From positions 1-28,395 of the forward strand of contig CAZRIP010000041.1 in NCBI GenBank assembly GCA_964600165.1: a stretch of DNA of 28,395 nucleotides, in the 5' to 3' direction. The DNA comes from CAZRIP01 sp964600165 (lineage in GTDB: Bacteria > Elusimicrobiota > Elusimicrobia > UBA1565 > UBA9628). The notes under the pieces are model-generated. The model was given only the letters and a program-made list of their open reading frames with translations, ran no database searches and was not told where the DNA came from. Each line of letters opens with the position of its first letter. Positions within the stretch are counted from its first letter, which is position 1. A program made the translations under genes and the position numbers. Positions 7,994 through 15,193 of this stretch are shown here, piece by piece.

Positions 7994-9210
7994 GTCAGGT
8001 CCATCTCGCGCAGCTTCGGCGAGAAAAGCGCGGCGCCCGCGACCGTCAGAAGCGTCACGCAGCCGCCCGCGACGACGGAGGGGACGGTCCCGAGGAGCTT
8101 GGCGGCGGCGCCGGACTCGAAGGCCCCGAGCTCGTTCGAGACGCCGATGAAGATCGAGTTGACCGCGGAGATGCGGCCGCGCATCTCGTCGGGAGAGAAC
8201 ATCTGCACGATCGAGCCGCGGATGACCATGCTGACTGAATCGAGCGCGCCGCCGACGGCGAGCAGCGCCATCGAGAGCGCCGGGACGCGGGAAAGGCCGA
8301 ATCCGATCATGCAGAAGCCGAAGCCCGTCACGCAGACGAGCAACAGCTTGCCGGCCGCGCGCTTGGGGGGAAGCCGGACCATGGCCGCGCTGCCGATCAG
8401 CGCGCCGATCGACGCCGAGGCCTGGAGAAGGCCCAGGCCCGTCGCGCCGATCTTGAGGATGTCGCCCGCGAAGATCGGCAGGATCGCCTCGACGCCGCCG
8501 AAGAGGACCGCGAACATGTCGAGCGCGAGGGCGGGCAGCAGCAGATCGTGCGCGAACACGTAGCGCAGGCCCTCGGTCGCGCGCGCGAAAGGCGTGCCCG
8601 CGCCCGTCGGGGCGATCTTCGGCTCGAGCTCGATGGCCGCCGCCGACAGCATGGCGCCGATCAACAGCGCGGCGTCGACGCAGTAGGGGAGCATCGCGCC
8701 TTTCCACGCGTAGAGCACGCCGCCCAGGCCCGGGCCGATCACGGAGCCGACTTGGAAGGCGACCGTCACCCACGCGGCGGAGACCGACAGCTCCTCGCGC
8801 GCGACCATCTGCGGGACGAGCGAATACGTCGCGGGCTGGCCGAAGCCGCGCGCCGAGCCGGCGATGAACGCGGCGGCGTAGATCGCGAGGACGCGCGCGT
8901 GATCGGGCAACGCGAGCGCGTGCGAGGAAGCCGCGAGCAGGACGACGCAGGACGCGAAAATCCCTCGGATCACGTTCTTGTAGACCTTGAGCGGGTTGCT
9001 GCGGTCGACGATGTCGCCCGAGACGAGCGCCACAGTGAGCGCCGGCACCGCCTCCGCGAGGCCGATCAGGCCCAGCGCGAGCGGGTCGTGGGTGATCGAA
9101 TAGACCTGCCAGGCCATGACGAGCGTCTGGACTTGGCTCGCGAAGCTCAAGAGGAAACGCGCCGTGGTCAGCCGGCGGAAGTCGGGGATGTCGAGGGCGG
9201 AGCGGGCCAC
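7990..9210 (-). CDS. MFS transporter, EntS-like (MFS_3)
   Basis: 406 residues if started at the GTG at 9210; a TTG at 9237 would add nine. I prefer GTG because VARSALDIPDFRRLTTARFLLSFASQ is the usual start of this family and a TAAAAT sits eight bases before it. About 12 hydrophobic helices are visible, with the family's early motif LVMAWQVYSITHDPLALGLIGLAEAVP, the loop GDIVDRSNPLKV between helices 2 and 3, and the central ARGFGQPATYSLVPQMV. EntS relatives export siderophores and small hydrophobic compounds. It stands alone, divergent from the LolA-like operon with only 35 bp between start codons. The substrate is not indicated. Confidence 0.88.
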   Translation of the reverse strand: MARSALDIPDFRRLTTARFLLSFASQVQTLVMAWQVYSITHDPLALGLIGLAEAVPALTVALVSGDIVDRSNPLKVYKNVIRGIFASCVVLLAASSHALALPDHARVLAIYAAAFIAGSARGFGQPATYSLVPQMVAREELSVSAAWVTVAFQVGSVIGPGLGGVLYAWKGAMLPYCVDAALLIGAMLSAAAIELEPKIAPTGAGTPFARATEGLRYVFAHDLLLPALALDMFAVLFGGVEAILPIFAGDILKIGATGLGLLQASASIGALIGSAAMVRLPPKRAAGKLLLVCVTGFGFCMIGFGLSRVPALSMALLAVGGALDSVSMVIRGSIVQMFSPDEMRGRISAVNSIFIGVSNELGAFESGAAAKLLGTVPSVVAGGCVTLLTVAGAALFSPKLREMDLT

Positions 9211-9218
9211 GCGTATTG

Positions 9219-9224
9219 ATTTTA
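9219..9224 (-). promoter_or_regulatory. -10 element, leaderless promoter of MFS gene
   Basis: Minus-strand TAAAAT lies eight bases before the GTG at 9210. Any -35 region would fall inside the start of the divergent gene at 9246. Confidence 0.45.
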
Positions 9225-9232
9225 CAAAGTTG

Positions 9233-9238
9233 TACAAT
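9233..9238 (+). promoter_or_regulatory. -10 element, leaderless promoter of LolA-like operon
   Basis: TACAAT is followed by seven bases and the ATG at 9246. There is no Shine-Dalgarno sequence and no TTGACA-like -35 at 16-18 bp upstream. Confidence 0.55.
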
Positions 9239-9245
9239 CGAAAAT

Positions 9246-10001
9246 ATGATCGTTCCCGTCATGCTTCTCGCCGCCCACGCCTTCGCGGCGGACTGGACGC
9301 TCCACGACATCGTCGACCGCGCGAACAAGGCGCTGCGCGGCGACTCCAGCCACGGGCACATGGCGATGACGATCGTCACGCCCAACTGGAAGCGCGAGAT
9401 GGAGGTCGAGGGCTGGAACCACGAGCGCGAGTACGCGTTCATCAAGATCCTCGGTCCGGCCAAGGACAAGGGCAACATCACGCTGCGGCGCAAGACCGAG
9501 ATGTGGATCTGGATGCCGAAGGTCGAGCGCACGATCAAGATCCCGCCCACGATGATGCACACCTCCTGGCAGGGCTCGGACTTCACCTACGAGGACATCG
9601 TCAAGGCCGACTCCGTGGTGAAGGACTACGACCACAAGCTGCTCAAGAAGACACCGGAGAAGGACCGCGTCGTTTACGAGATCGAAGGCGACCCGAAGCC
9701 GGACGCCCCGGTCGTTTGGGGGAAGATCATCCTGAAGGTCGCCGTCTACGGCGAGGGCGAGCAAGCGGAGGCCGTCCCGCTCCAGGAGAAGGACTTCAGC
9801 GAGCGCGGGGGCCTCGAGCGCACCATCACGTTCTCGGACATCAAGCGCATGGGCGGGCGCCTGCTGCCGGCGCGGCTCGAATGCGTGCCCGAGAACAAAC
9901 CGGGGCAGAAGACCACGATCCAGTATTCGGAGCTGACGTTCGACGTGCCGTTGACCGAGAAGTTCTTCAGCCTCGGCCGCCTCGAGCGCGGAGGCCTCTG
10001 A
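9246..10001 (+). CDS. LolA-like outer-membrane lipoprotein-sorting protein
   Basis: 251 residues. The ATG at 9246 opens a short signal peptide (MIVPVMLLAAHAFA); an in-frame TTG ten codons upstream would bury the promoter and weaken the signal. The body matches the LolA_like 'outer membrane lipoprotein-sorting' family: MTIVTPNWKREMEVEGW, the strand MWIWMPKVERTIKIP, then GSDFTYEDI (the family's conserved GSDFsyeDl) and a C-terminal IQYSELTFDVPLTEKFFS. Such proteins are periplasmic half-barrels that carry a lipid or lipidated protein, and they are usually encoded next to an RND or ABC exporter. Here the FtsX-type permease and its ATPase follow directly. Confidence 0.87.
   Translation: MIVPVMLLAAHAFAADWTLHDIVDRANKALRGDSSHGHMAMTIVTPNWKREMEVEGWNHEREYAFIKILGPAKDKGNITLRRKTEMWIWMPKVERTIKIPPTMMHTSWQGSDFTYEDIVKADSVVKDYDHKLLKKTPEKDRVVYEIEGDPKPDAPVVWGKIILKVAVYGEGEQAEAVPLQEKDFSERGGLERTITFSDIKRMGGRLLPARLECVPENKPGQKTTIQYSELTFDVPLTEKFFSLGRLERGGL
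9990..9994 (+). promoter_or_regulatory. Ribosome binding site for permease gene
   Basis: GGAGG lies eight bases before the GTG at 10003. This is a canonical site inside an operon, in contrast to the leaderless first gene. Confidence 0.6.
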
Positions 10002-10002
10002 C

Positions 10003-11226
10003 GTGGTGATGCTCGCCTGGCGCAACGTCTGGCGTAACTTCCGGCGCAGCCTGATCACGACGGCGTCGATGGGCTGCGGCCTGGCCGCCATCATGTTCGG
10101 ACAGAGCATGATCAAGAGCGAGCAGCAGCAGCTCGTCGAAAAAGCGACCGGCTCGATCACCGGCCACATCCAGATCCAGCACAAGGACATCAAGGAGTTC
10201 AAGTTCCCTGACAAGTACTTCGGCGACACCCGGCGGGTCGAGGAGATCCTCGCCAAGGAGCCCGGGATCAAGGTCTTCGGCAAGCGCATCAACATCACGG
10301 GCCTCGTCTCCTCGCCGAAAGGCTCCGAGGGTACGCTCATCTGCGCGGTCGAGCCCGACAAGGAAGCGCAGGTCACGACGATGGCGGGCTATATCGTCAA
10401 GGGCGAATTTTTCTCCGACAAATATCCGAAATCGATCGTGCTAGGCGACAAGCTCGCGACCAAACTGGATCTTCGTCTGGGAGAAAAGGCCGTCGTGATG
10501 GCCCAGGCACAGGACGGCAGCATGGGCGCCGAAGCCTTCCGCGTCGTCGGGATCTTCCACACCGGCAGCGTCTCCTTCGACGGGCAGATCGTCTATATTC
10601 CGCTCGCGGCGGCGCAGGAGATCCTCGCGGTCGGAGACAAGGTCAACCACTTCGTCGCGAAGGTCGACGACATCGGCAAAGCCGACGAGATCCGCGACGA
10701 CCTCCAGGCGAAGCTGCGCGCGGCCGGGCTGCCGCTGCAGGCCGTCAGCTGGCGCGACGTCGACCACGAGATCACGAGCATCCAAAAGTTCCAGGACGGC
10801 CTGCTCGACATCGTGCTCGCGATCATCTTCGTGATCGTCGCGCTCGGCATCCTCAACACGCTGCTGATGAGCCTCTTCGAGCGCGTCCGGGAGTTCGGAG
10901 TCCTCATGGCCGTCGGCGCGCGCCCCGGCTGGATCATGCGCCTGGTCCTCATCGAGTCGATCTTGCTCGGCTCGATCGGGACGCTGCTCGGCCTCGCCAT
11001 CGGCTCGGCGATGATCGCGTATTTCGGCAAGTTCGGCCTGCCTTTGCCGATCGGCGACGCCTTATCCTATTTCATCCCGTTCCCGTCGGTGATCTTCCTG
11101 CGCTGGTCGTGGGGCAGCCACGCGTACGCCGCGGGGGCGATTCTCGCTACAAGTCTCGTCGCCGCCGTGCCGCCCGCGCTGCGCGCCTGCCGCCTGCGTC
11201 CCGCGGAGGCTTTGCGCCATGTCTGA
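10003..11226 (+). CDS. ABC transporter permease, FtsX/LolC/MacB type
   Basis: 407 residues from the first of three near-adjacent starts (GTG 10003, GTG 10006, ATG 10009). The layout is that of the FtsX/MacB superfamily: an N-terminal membrane helix (LAWRNVWRNFRRSLITTASMGCGLAAIMFG), a large periplasmic MacB-PCD-like domain (about 45-260), then three C-terminal helices (DIVLAIIFVIVALGILNTLLMSLFERVREFGVLMAVGA, LIESILLGSIGTLLGLAIG, AAGAILATSLVAAVPPALRA). The RVREFGVLMAVGARPG loop is the usual ATPase-coupling segment. One permease gene is present, so it probably acts as a homodimer. It sits between the LolA-like carrier and the ATPase, which points to lipid or lipoprotein extraction from the inner membrane. 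Confidence 0.93.
   Translation: MVMLAWRNVWRNFRRSLITTASMGCGLAAIMFGQSMIKSEQQQLVEKATGSITGHIQIQHKDIKEFKFPDKYFGDTRRVEEILAKEPGIKVFGKRINITGLVSSPKGSEGTLICAVEPDKEAQVTTMAGYIVKGEFFSDKYPKSIVLGDKLATKLDLRLGEKAVVMAQAQDGSMGAEAFRVVGIFHTGSVSFDGQIVYIPLAAAQEILAVGDKVNHFVAKVDDIGKADEIRDDLQAKLRAAGLPLQAVSWRDVDHEITSIQKFQDGLLDIVLAIIFVIVALGILNTLLMSLFERVREFGVLMAVGARPGWIMRLVLIESILLGSIGTLLGLAIGSAMIAYFGKFGLPLPIGDALSYFIPFPSVIFLRWSWGSHAYAAGAILATSLVAAVPPALRACRLRPAEALRHV
11205..11209 (+). promoter_or_regulatory. Ribosome binding site for ATPase gene
   Basis: GGAGG lies nine bases before the ATG at 11219, within the end of the permease gene. Confidence 0.55.
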
Positions 11227-11920
11227 GCATCCCCTCATCGAGGTCCGAGGCGTCACCAAGGTCTACAAGAGCGGGACGAAGGTCGCCGCCTTGTCGCGGC
11301 TGAGCCTGTCCTTTTCCAGAGGGGAGTTCACGGCCATCGCGGGACCGTCGGGCTCCGGCAAGTCGACGCTCCTCAACATCATCGGCACGATCGACGCGCC
11401 GACCGAGGGAGAGGTGCTCTACGAGGGCCGCAACGTGTCCGCCCTCTCGGCCGACGCGTCCGCGGACTTCCGTCTGCGCGGGCTCGGCTTCATCTTCCAG
11501 GCCTACAACCTGATCCCCGTGCTGACGGCCGAGGAGAACGTCGAGTACCCGCTCGTGCTCCAAGGCGTGACGAAAGCGGAGCGCCGCGCGCGAGCGCGCG
11601 AGGCTCTCGGCTGGGTCGGCCTCCAAGACCTCGGCGAGCGTCGGCCGGACAAGCTCTCCGGCGGGCAGCAGCAGCGCGTCGCCGTCGCCCGCGCGATCGC
11701 GCACCGGCCGATGGTCGTCCTCGCCGACGAGCCGACCGCCAACCTCGACTCGAAGACCGCGGCACAGCTGCTCGACCTGATGCTCGGCCTCAACAAGGAG
11801 CACGGCATCACCTTCATCTTCTCGAGCCACGACCCGGCCGTGCTCTCCCGCGCGCGGCGCGTCGTGCACATCCGCGATGGTTGTCTCGTCGATCCTTCCG
11901 AGGCCGCGCCCGTTGCTTAG
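11219..11920 (+). CDS. ABC transporter ATPase, LolD/MacB type
   Basis: 233 residues. It has every ABC motif: Walker A GPSGSGKS (42-49), Q-loop FIFQAYNLIPVLTAEENVEYPL, signature LSGGQQQR, Walker B VVLADEPT and switch His in FSSHD. The 'QAYNLIPVLTAEENVEYPL' stretch is characteristic of the LolD/MacB/FtsE branch that powers FtsX-type permeases. It overlaps the permease stop by eight bases, consistent with coupled synthesis of the pair, and its own end overlaps the start of the barrel gene. Confidence 0.96.
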   Translation: MSEHPLIEVRGVTKVYKSGTKVAALSRLSLSFSRGEFTAIAGPSGSGKSTLLNIIGTIDAPTEGEVLYEGRNVSALSADASADFRLRGLGFIFQAYNLIPVLTAEENVEYPLVLQGVTKAERRARAREALGWVGLQDLGERRPDKLSGGQQQRVAVARAIAHRPMVVLADEPTANLDSKTAAQLLDLMLGLNKEHGITFIFSSHDPAVLSRARRVVHIRDGCLVDPSEAAPVA

Positions 11921-13067
11921 CGCCGCCCTGCTCATCCTCGCCGCCGTCTCCGCGCACGCCAAGGACTTCGGGCCCATCAGCGCCTCGGGCTACGTGAAAG
12001 ACATCCTGGAGCTCGATCATTCCCAGCTCGACGGCCGCCCCTGGACGCTCAACACGACCCGGGAAAGGCTCACGCTCGACGGCGGCTGGCGCGGCTTCAA
12101 GGGCCACGTCGACTACGACCACGAGGACTTGGCCGGCAATTTCTTCCGCACGCGCGATTACGCCGCCTTCGGCCTCGGCGAGCCCGCGACGTGGCTCGAC
12201 ATGGAGCAGACGATCAGCACGACGGCGACCTCCATCGACCGCCACCGCCTCTATCGCGGCTATTTGGGCTACGAGAGCGAGTCCGCCACGCTGCGCTTCG
12301 GACGCCAGCGCGTCGCCTGGGGCACGGGCAAATTCTGGAATCCGACGGACGTCTTGAACCCGTATCAGCCGACGACCGTCGAGCGCGACGAGCGCCGCGG
12401 CGTCGACGCGGCCTACGGCAAGTACGCGCTCGGCGAGCTCAGCCAAGCGGAGCTGGCGTGGGCGCCGCAGGACCGCTGGACCGGGCACGCCCTGCTCGGC
12501 CGGGTCAAGAGCAACTGGCGCGGCTACGACGCGTCGATCATGGGGGGGAAGATCGGGACTTCCACGTCGGCGTGGATGGCGGGCGGCGATTTCGCGGGCA
12601 ACCTCTTCGACGGCACGGCGCACGGCGAGTGGTCCTACGTCGACACCAAGACGCGCACTCCGACCTGGCAGGCCGACGTCGGCTACGATTACACGTTCCC
12701 TGCCGAGAACAAGATCTGGATCTTGCGGGACGCCTCGCTGGTCGCGGAATATTTTCACTCCGGCGCCGGACAGCTCGACCGGACCAAGTACGACGTCGCG
12801 GGACTTCTCGGGGGCGCCCGCGTGACGCTGGCCCAAGACTACTTCGGCGCCTCGTATTCCAAGGACGTCCACCCGCTCGTCAAACTGGAGCTCTCCGCGA
12901 TCCAAAACGCCGACGACGGCTCGGACTTCTTCTCGCCGAGCCTGCAGTACAACGTCGTGACGAACCTCTACCTCACCGCCGGCTGGCAGCGCTTCGGCGG
13001 CGCGAAGTCGACGGAGCTGGGCCGGGCCCCGAACATGACGTTCTTCATGGGCCAGTATTACTTCTAA
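11877..13067 (+). CDS. Outer-membrane beta-barrel protein (DUF1302-like)
   Basis: 396 residues from the ATG at 11877, overlapping the ATPase by 44 nt; a TTG at 11913 is an alternative that would cost the basic n-region. A signal peptide is clear (LLSAALLILAAVSAHA). The mature protein is alternating beta-strand sequence rich in Tyr, Trp and Asp (GYVKDILELDH, LRFGRQRVAWGTGKFWNPTDVLNPYQP) and ends FFMGQYYF, a C-terminal Phe signal for BAM-dependent barrels. The RQRVAWG...NPTDVLNP block resembles DUF1302-type barrels that co-occur with LolA-like proteins and exporters; I hold that family name loosely. It probably forms the outer-membrane end of the pathway encoded by the three genes before it. 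Confidence 0.78.
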   Translation: MVVSSILPRPRPLLSAALLILAAVSAHAKDFGPISASGYVKDILELDHSQLDGRPWTLNTTRERLTLDGGWRGFKGHVDYDHEDLAGNFFRTRDYAAFGLGEPATWLDMEQTISTTATSIDRHRLYRGYLGYESESATLRFGRQRVAWGTGKFWNPTDVLNPYQPTTVERDERRGVDAAYGKYALGELSQAELAWAPQDRWTGHALLGRVKSNWRGYDASIMGGKIGTSTSAWMAGGDFAGNLFDGTAHGEWSYVDTKTRTPTWQADVGYDYTFPAENKIWILRDASLVAEYFHSGAGQLDRTKYDVAGLLGGARVTLAQDYFGASYSKDVHPLVKLELSAIQNADDGSDFFSPSLQYNVVTNLYLTAGWQRFGGAKSTELGRAPNMTFFMGQYYF

Positions 13068-13082
13068 CTACCCGGCTTCGCG

Positions 13083-13124
13083 TGAAAAATCTCGACTTAC
13101 CCCGGGGTAAGTCGAGATTTTTCA
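13083..13124. terminator. 42-bp perfect palindrome, bidirectional terminator
   Basis: Two 21-base arms with no loop bases: TGAAAAATCTCGACTTACCCC and its exact reverse complement. The A-run on one side and T-run on the other make it a rho-independent terminator in both directions, between the convergent genes ending at 13067 and 13122. Its first three minus-strand bases are the TGA stop of the aminopeptidase gene. Confidence 0.85.
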
Positions 13125-14135
13125 TCCGCCGCGCGGCGGGTAGCGTTTTTTAAGGTCCGCGACGGGGTCCTTCGAATCGAGGGTCTTGGCGAAAGCGATG
13201 AACCTCGCCCAATCCCCGCCGAGCGCGTCGAAGGCCGCCTGCAGCGCGGCGCGATCGGCCTCGTCGTGGTAGACGCGGTGCGCGAGCACGACGGCGTTGT
13301 TGACCTTCTTGTAGTCGAAGCCCGCGCGGTTGAGCTCGCCCAAGCCGCGCGCGAAAACCGGCTCACGGGCGGCGAGCTTGGCCTGCGCCGTCGCCGAGCT
13401 CTTGTAGATCGCGTCGAGCTCGCGGTAGAGCCCGTCGAAGACGGCGGAGGCGCGCTGGTCGTCGTCGAGAGACTTCCTGTAATCGGCGAGCTCCTTCGAG
13501 TCCTTGCCGAAGCGCTTCGATAGAAACTGCTGGGAGCCGGTCTGGCCGACGAACTCGGCGAGCGTCTCGTTGAACTCGGTCTGGCTCTTGAAGAACACCG
13601 TGCCGTGCGTCAGCTCGTGAATGAGAAGGCCGGCGAGCTCTCCCGGCGGGTATGAGAGCACGGATGAGGGCAGCGGGTCGGATATCCATAGAGGCGTCTT
13701 GTACGCGGCCGCGCCTTGGATCGTCACGTCGTAGCCGCGGCCCTCGAGTCCCTTCGCCTCGGCCTGCGCGTCGGCCTTCTTGAAGTAGCCTTTATAAGGG
13801 AAGCTCCCGATCAGGGGAAACTTGAACGAATAGGGCTCGAGCGCGAGCTCCGCCGCCGCCTCGACGAGCCAGGTCAGCACGTCGCCTTGGACCGGCGTCC
13901 ACGTCGAATAGTCGGAGCTGCGGCGCAGCTTCAGCGTGTCAAAAGCGAAGCGCCGCGCGTCGAGCACGAGCTCGAGCTTCGACTTGACGTCGGGCGGCGT
14001 CTTGGGATCGCCGACGGTCTTCTCGATGCTCTTGCGATGCAGGAGAAGGCTCGTGTGCCCGGCCGCGGCCTTGATCACGTAGACGGGCGAGCAGGCGGAA
14101 AGCGCCGCGGCGAGCGCGAGGGGGAGCGGCCTCAC
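13122..14135 (-). CDS. Zinc aminopeptidase-like lipoprotein (DUF2265/PF10023 type)
   Basis: 337 residues from a GTG that overlaps the upstream stop as GTGA. The N-terminus is a lipoprotein signal (LPLALAAALSAC, lipidated Cys15). HELTH (173-177) in GLLIHELTHGTVFF plus the downstream FNETLAEFVG (Glu190 or Glu194 as third ligand) is a gluzincin-type zinc site. The phrase 'GELAGLLIHELTHGTVFFKSQTEFNETLAEFVG' and the early AAGHTSLLLHRKSIE are typical of the predicted aminopeptidase family PF10023. It probably acts on peptides in the periplasm or at a membrane face; the substrate is unknown. It is the last gene of the ispG operon and its stop lies in the terminator palindrome. Confidence 0.9.
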   Translation of the reverse strand: MRPLPLALAAALSACSPVYVIKAAAGHTSLLLHRKSIEKTVGDPKTPPDVKSKLELVLDARRFAFDTLKLRRSSDYSTWTPVQGDVLTWLVEAAAELALEPYSFKFPLIGSFPYKGYFKKADAQAEAKGLEGRGYDVTIQGAAAYKTPLWISDPLPSSVLSYPPGELAGLLIHELTHGTVFFKSQTEFNETLAEFVGQTGSQQFLSKRFGKDSKELADYRKSLDDDQRASAVFDGLYRELDAIYKSSATAQAKLAAREPVFARGLGELNRAGFDYKKVNNAVVLAHRVYHDEADRAALQAAFDALGGDWARFIAFAKTLDSKDPVADLKKRYPPRGG

Positions 14136-15193
14136 GCGGGAGGCTCGTGGACGCGCACGACGTCGTTGCGCCAGTTCCACAGGCACAGGCGGCCCCCGAC
14201 GATCCACGCGAGCCAGTTGCCGTCCGGCGACCACGCGAGACGCGAGACGCGCAGCGACTCCGCTCCGTCTTGTCCCGCGGCGGCGCGCACGACGCCCAGG
14301 AACTTCTTCGCGTCGGCGCGCTTCCTGCCCTCGCCGTCGTAGATCGTCAGCGTGGGCTCCTCGTCGCTCTTTTCCTCGACGACGGCGAAGAGCCCGCGCG
14401 TTTGGTCGGCGAAGACGTGCCCCGCCGCGGACAGCGACGCGCGCCGTCGCGGCTCGCCTTCGGCGTCGAGGCAGTAGAAATCGGTCCGGCCGCGCTGCGC
14501 GTCCTCGCGTCGCGCGCAGACGGGCTGGCGCGACGCTTGGTCTTGCGCCGACGTGATCGTGTCGAGATAGCCGGCCTCGAGGACGTGGACCGCTTCGGCG
14601 CCGAGCGGCAGAGAGTCGCCGTCGGCGGATTGGCGGTCGAAGACGATCTTGTCCTCGCGCTTGCCGATCGGCGCCTGCGCGGCCCACATGAGCCACGCGG
14701 CGTCCGGCCCGTAGACGCCGACGCCGGCGCCGAGCCTGACGACCTCGCGCGACGAGACGTCGATCTCGCTCGTCTCGGCGGCGCTGCCGCCGATCTCCGC
14801 GTCGAGGAGCTTGCGCCCGGACGGATGCCAGACGAGCAGGCTCAACGCGTCCGAGCCGAGGAACGGCATCACGAACGCCGACGAGCTCGAAAAGACGCCG
14901 GAGGACGACTCGACGTAAAGCTCGACCAGGCCCGCCGTCGAGGTGGCGATGAGCCCCTCGCCCGGCGACCACGAGACGCCCGAGGGCTCGCGCCGGGAAG
15001 GCAGCGCTCCGAGGTTCCCGCTCTCCATGTCGTAGACCCAGGCCTTTCCTTCGGAGATGAACGCGACGCGTCGGCCGGAGGGGGACCAGGAGACCGTGTT
15101 CCCGGGCTCGAACTGCAGGCAACCCGTCAGGAGCGTCAGCGCGGCGAAGAGGAGGAGCGAAAACCGCTTAGGCGGGGTCAACCCACTTCCCAT
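14132..15193 (-). CDS. TolB-like beta-propeller lipoprotein
   Basis: 353 residues. A lipobox signal (FSLLLFAALTLLTGC) is followed by several WD40/PD40-like blades: VSWSPSGRRVAFISEGKAWVYD, GVSWSPGEGLIATS, LLVWHPSGRKLL and, at the end, RLAWSPDGNWLAWIVGGRLCLWN. These are propeller strands of the TolB C-terminal type, used for protein-protein contact in the periplasm. The middle (about 160-260) is less regular and may be diverged blades. The ATG lies inside ispG (26-nt overlap) and the stop overlaps the aminopeptidase start, so the three are co-translated. A role with the aminopeptidase is suggested only by position. Confidence 0.75.
   Translation of the reverse strand: MGSGLTPPKRFSLLLFAALTLLTGCLQFEPGNTVSWSPSGRRVAFISEGKAWVYDMESGNLGALPSRREPSGVSWSPGEGLIATSTAGLVELYVESSSGVFSSSSAFVMPFLGSDALSLLVWHPSGRKLLDAEIGGSAAETSEIDVSSREVVRLGAGVGVYGPDAAWLMWAAQAPIGKREDKIVFDRQSADGDSLPLGAEAVHVLEAGYLDTITSAQDQASRQPVCARREDAQRGRTDFYCLDAEGEPRRRASLSAAGHVFADQTRGLFAVVEEKSDEEPTLTIYDGEGRKRADAKKFLGVVRAAAGQDGAESLRVSRLAWSPDGNWLAWIVGGRLCLWNWRNDVVRVHEPPA

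Noticed and set aside
7980..8000. Terminator between the convergent GNAT and MFS genes
   Set aside because: The two stop regions overlap by four bases and I see no stem with a T-run on either side.
9211..9237. TTG start at 9237 for the EntS-like transporter
   Set aside because: The nine extra residues (YNFVKSIR-like) are atypical and their DNA contains the likely -10 for the GTG start; not fully excluded.
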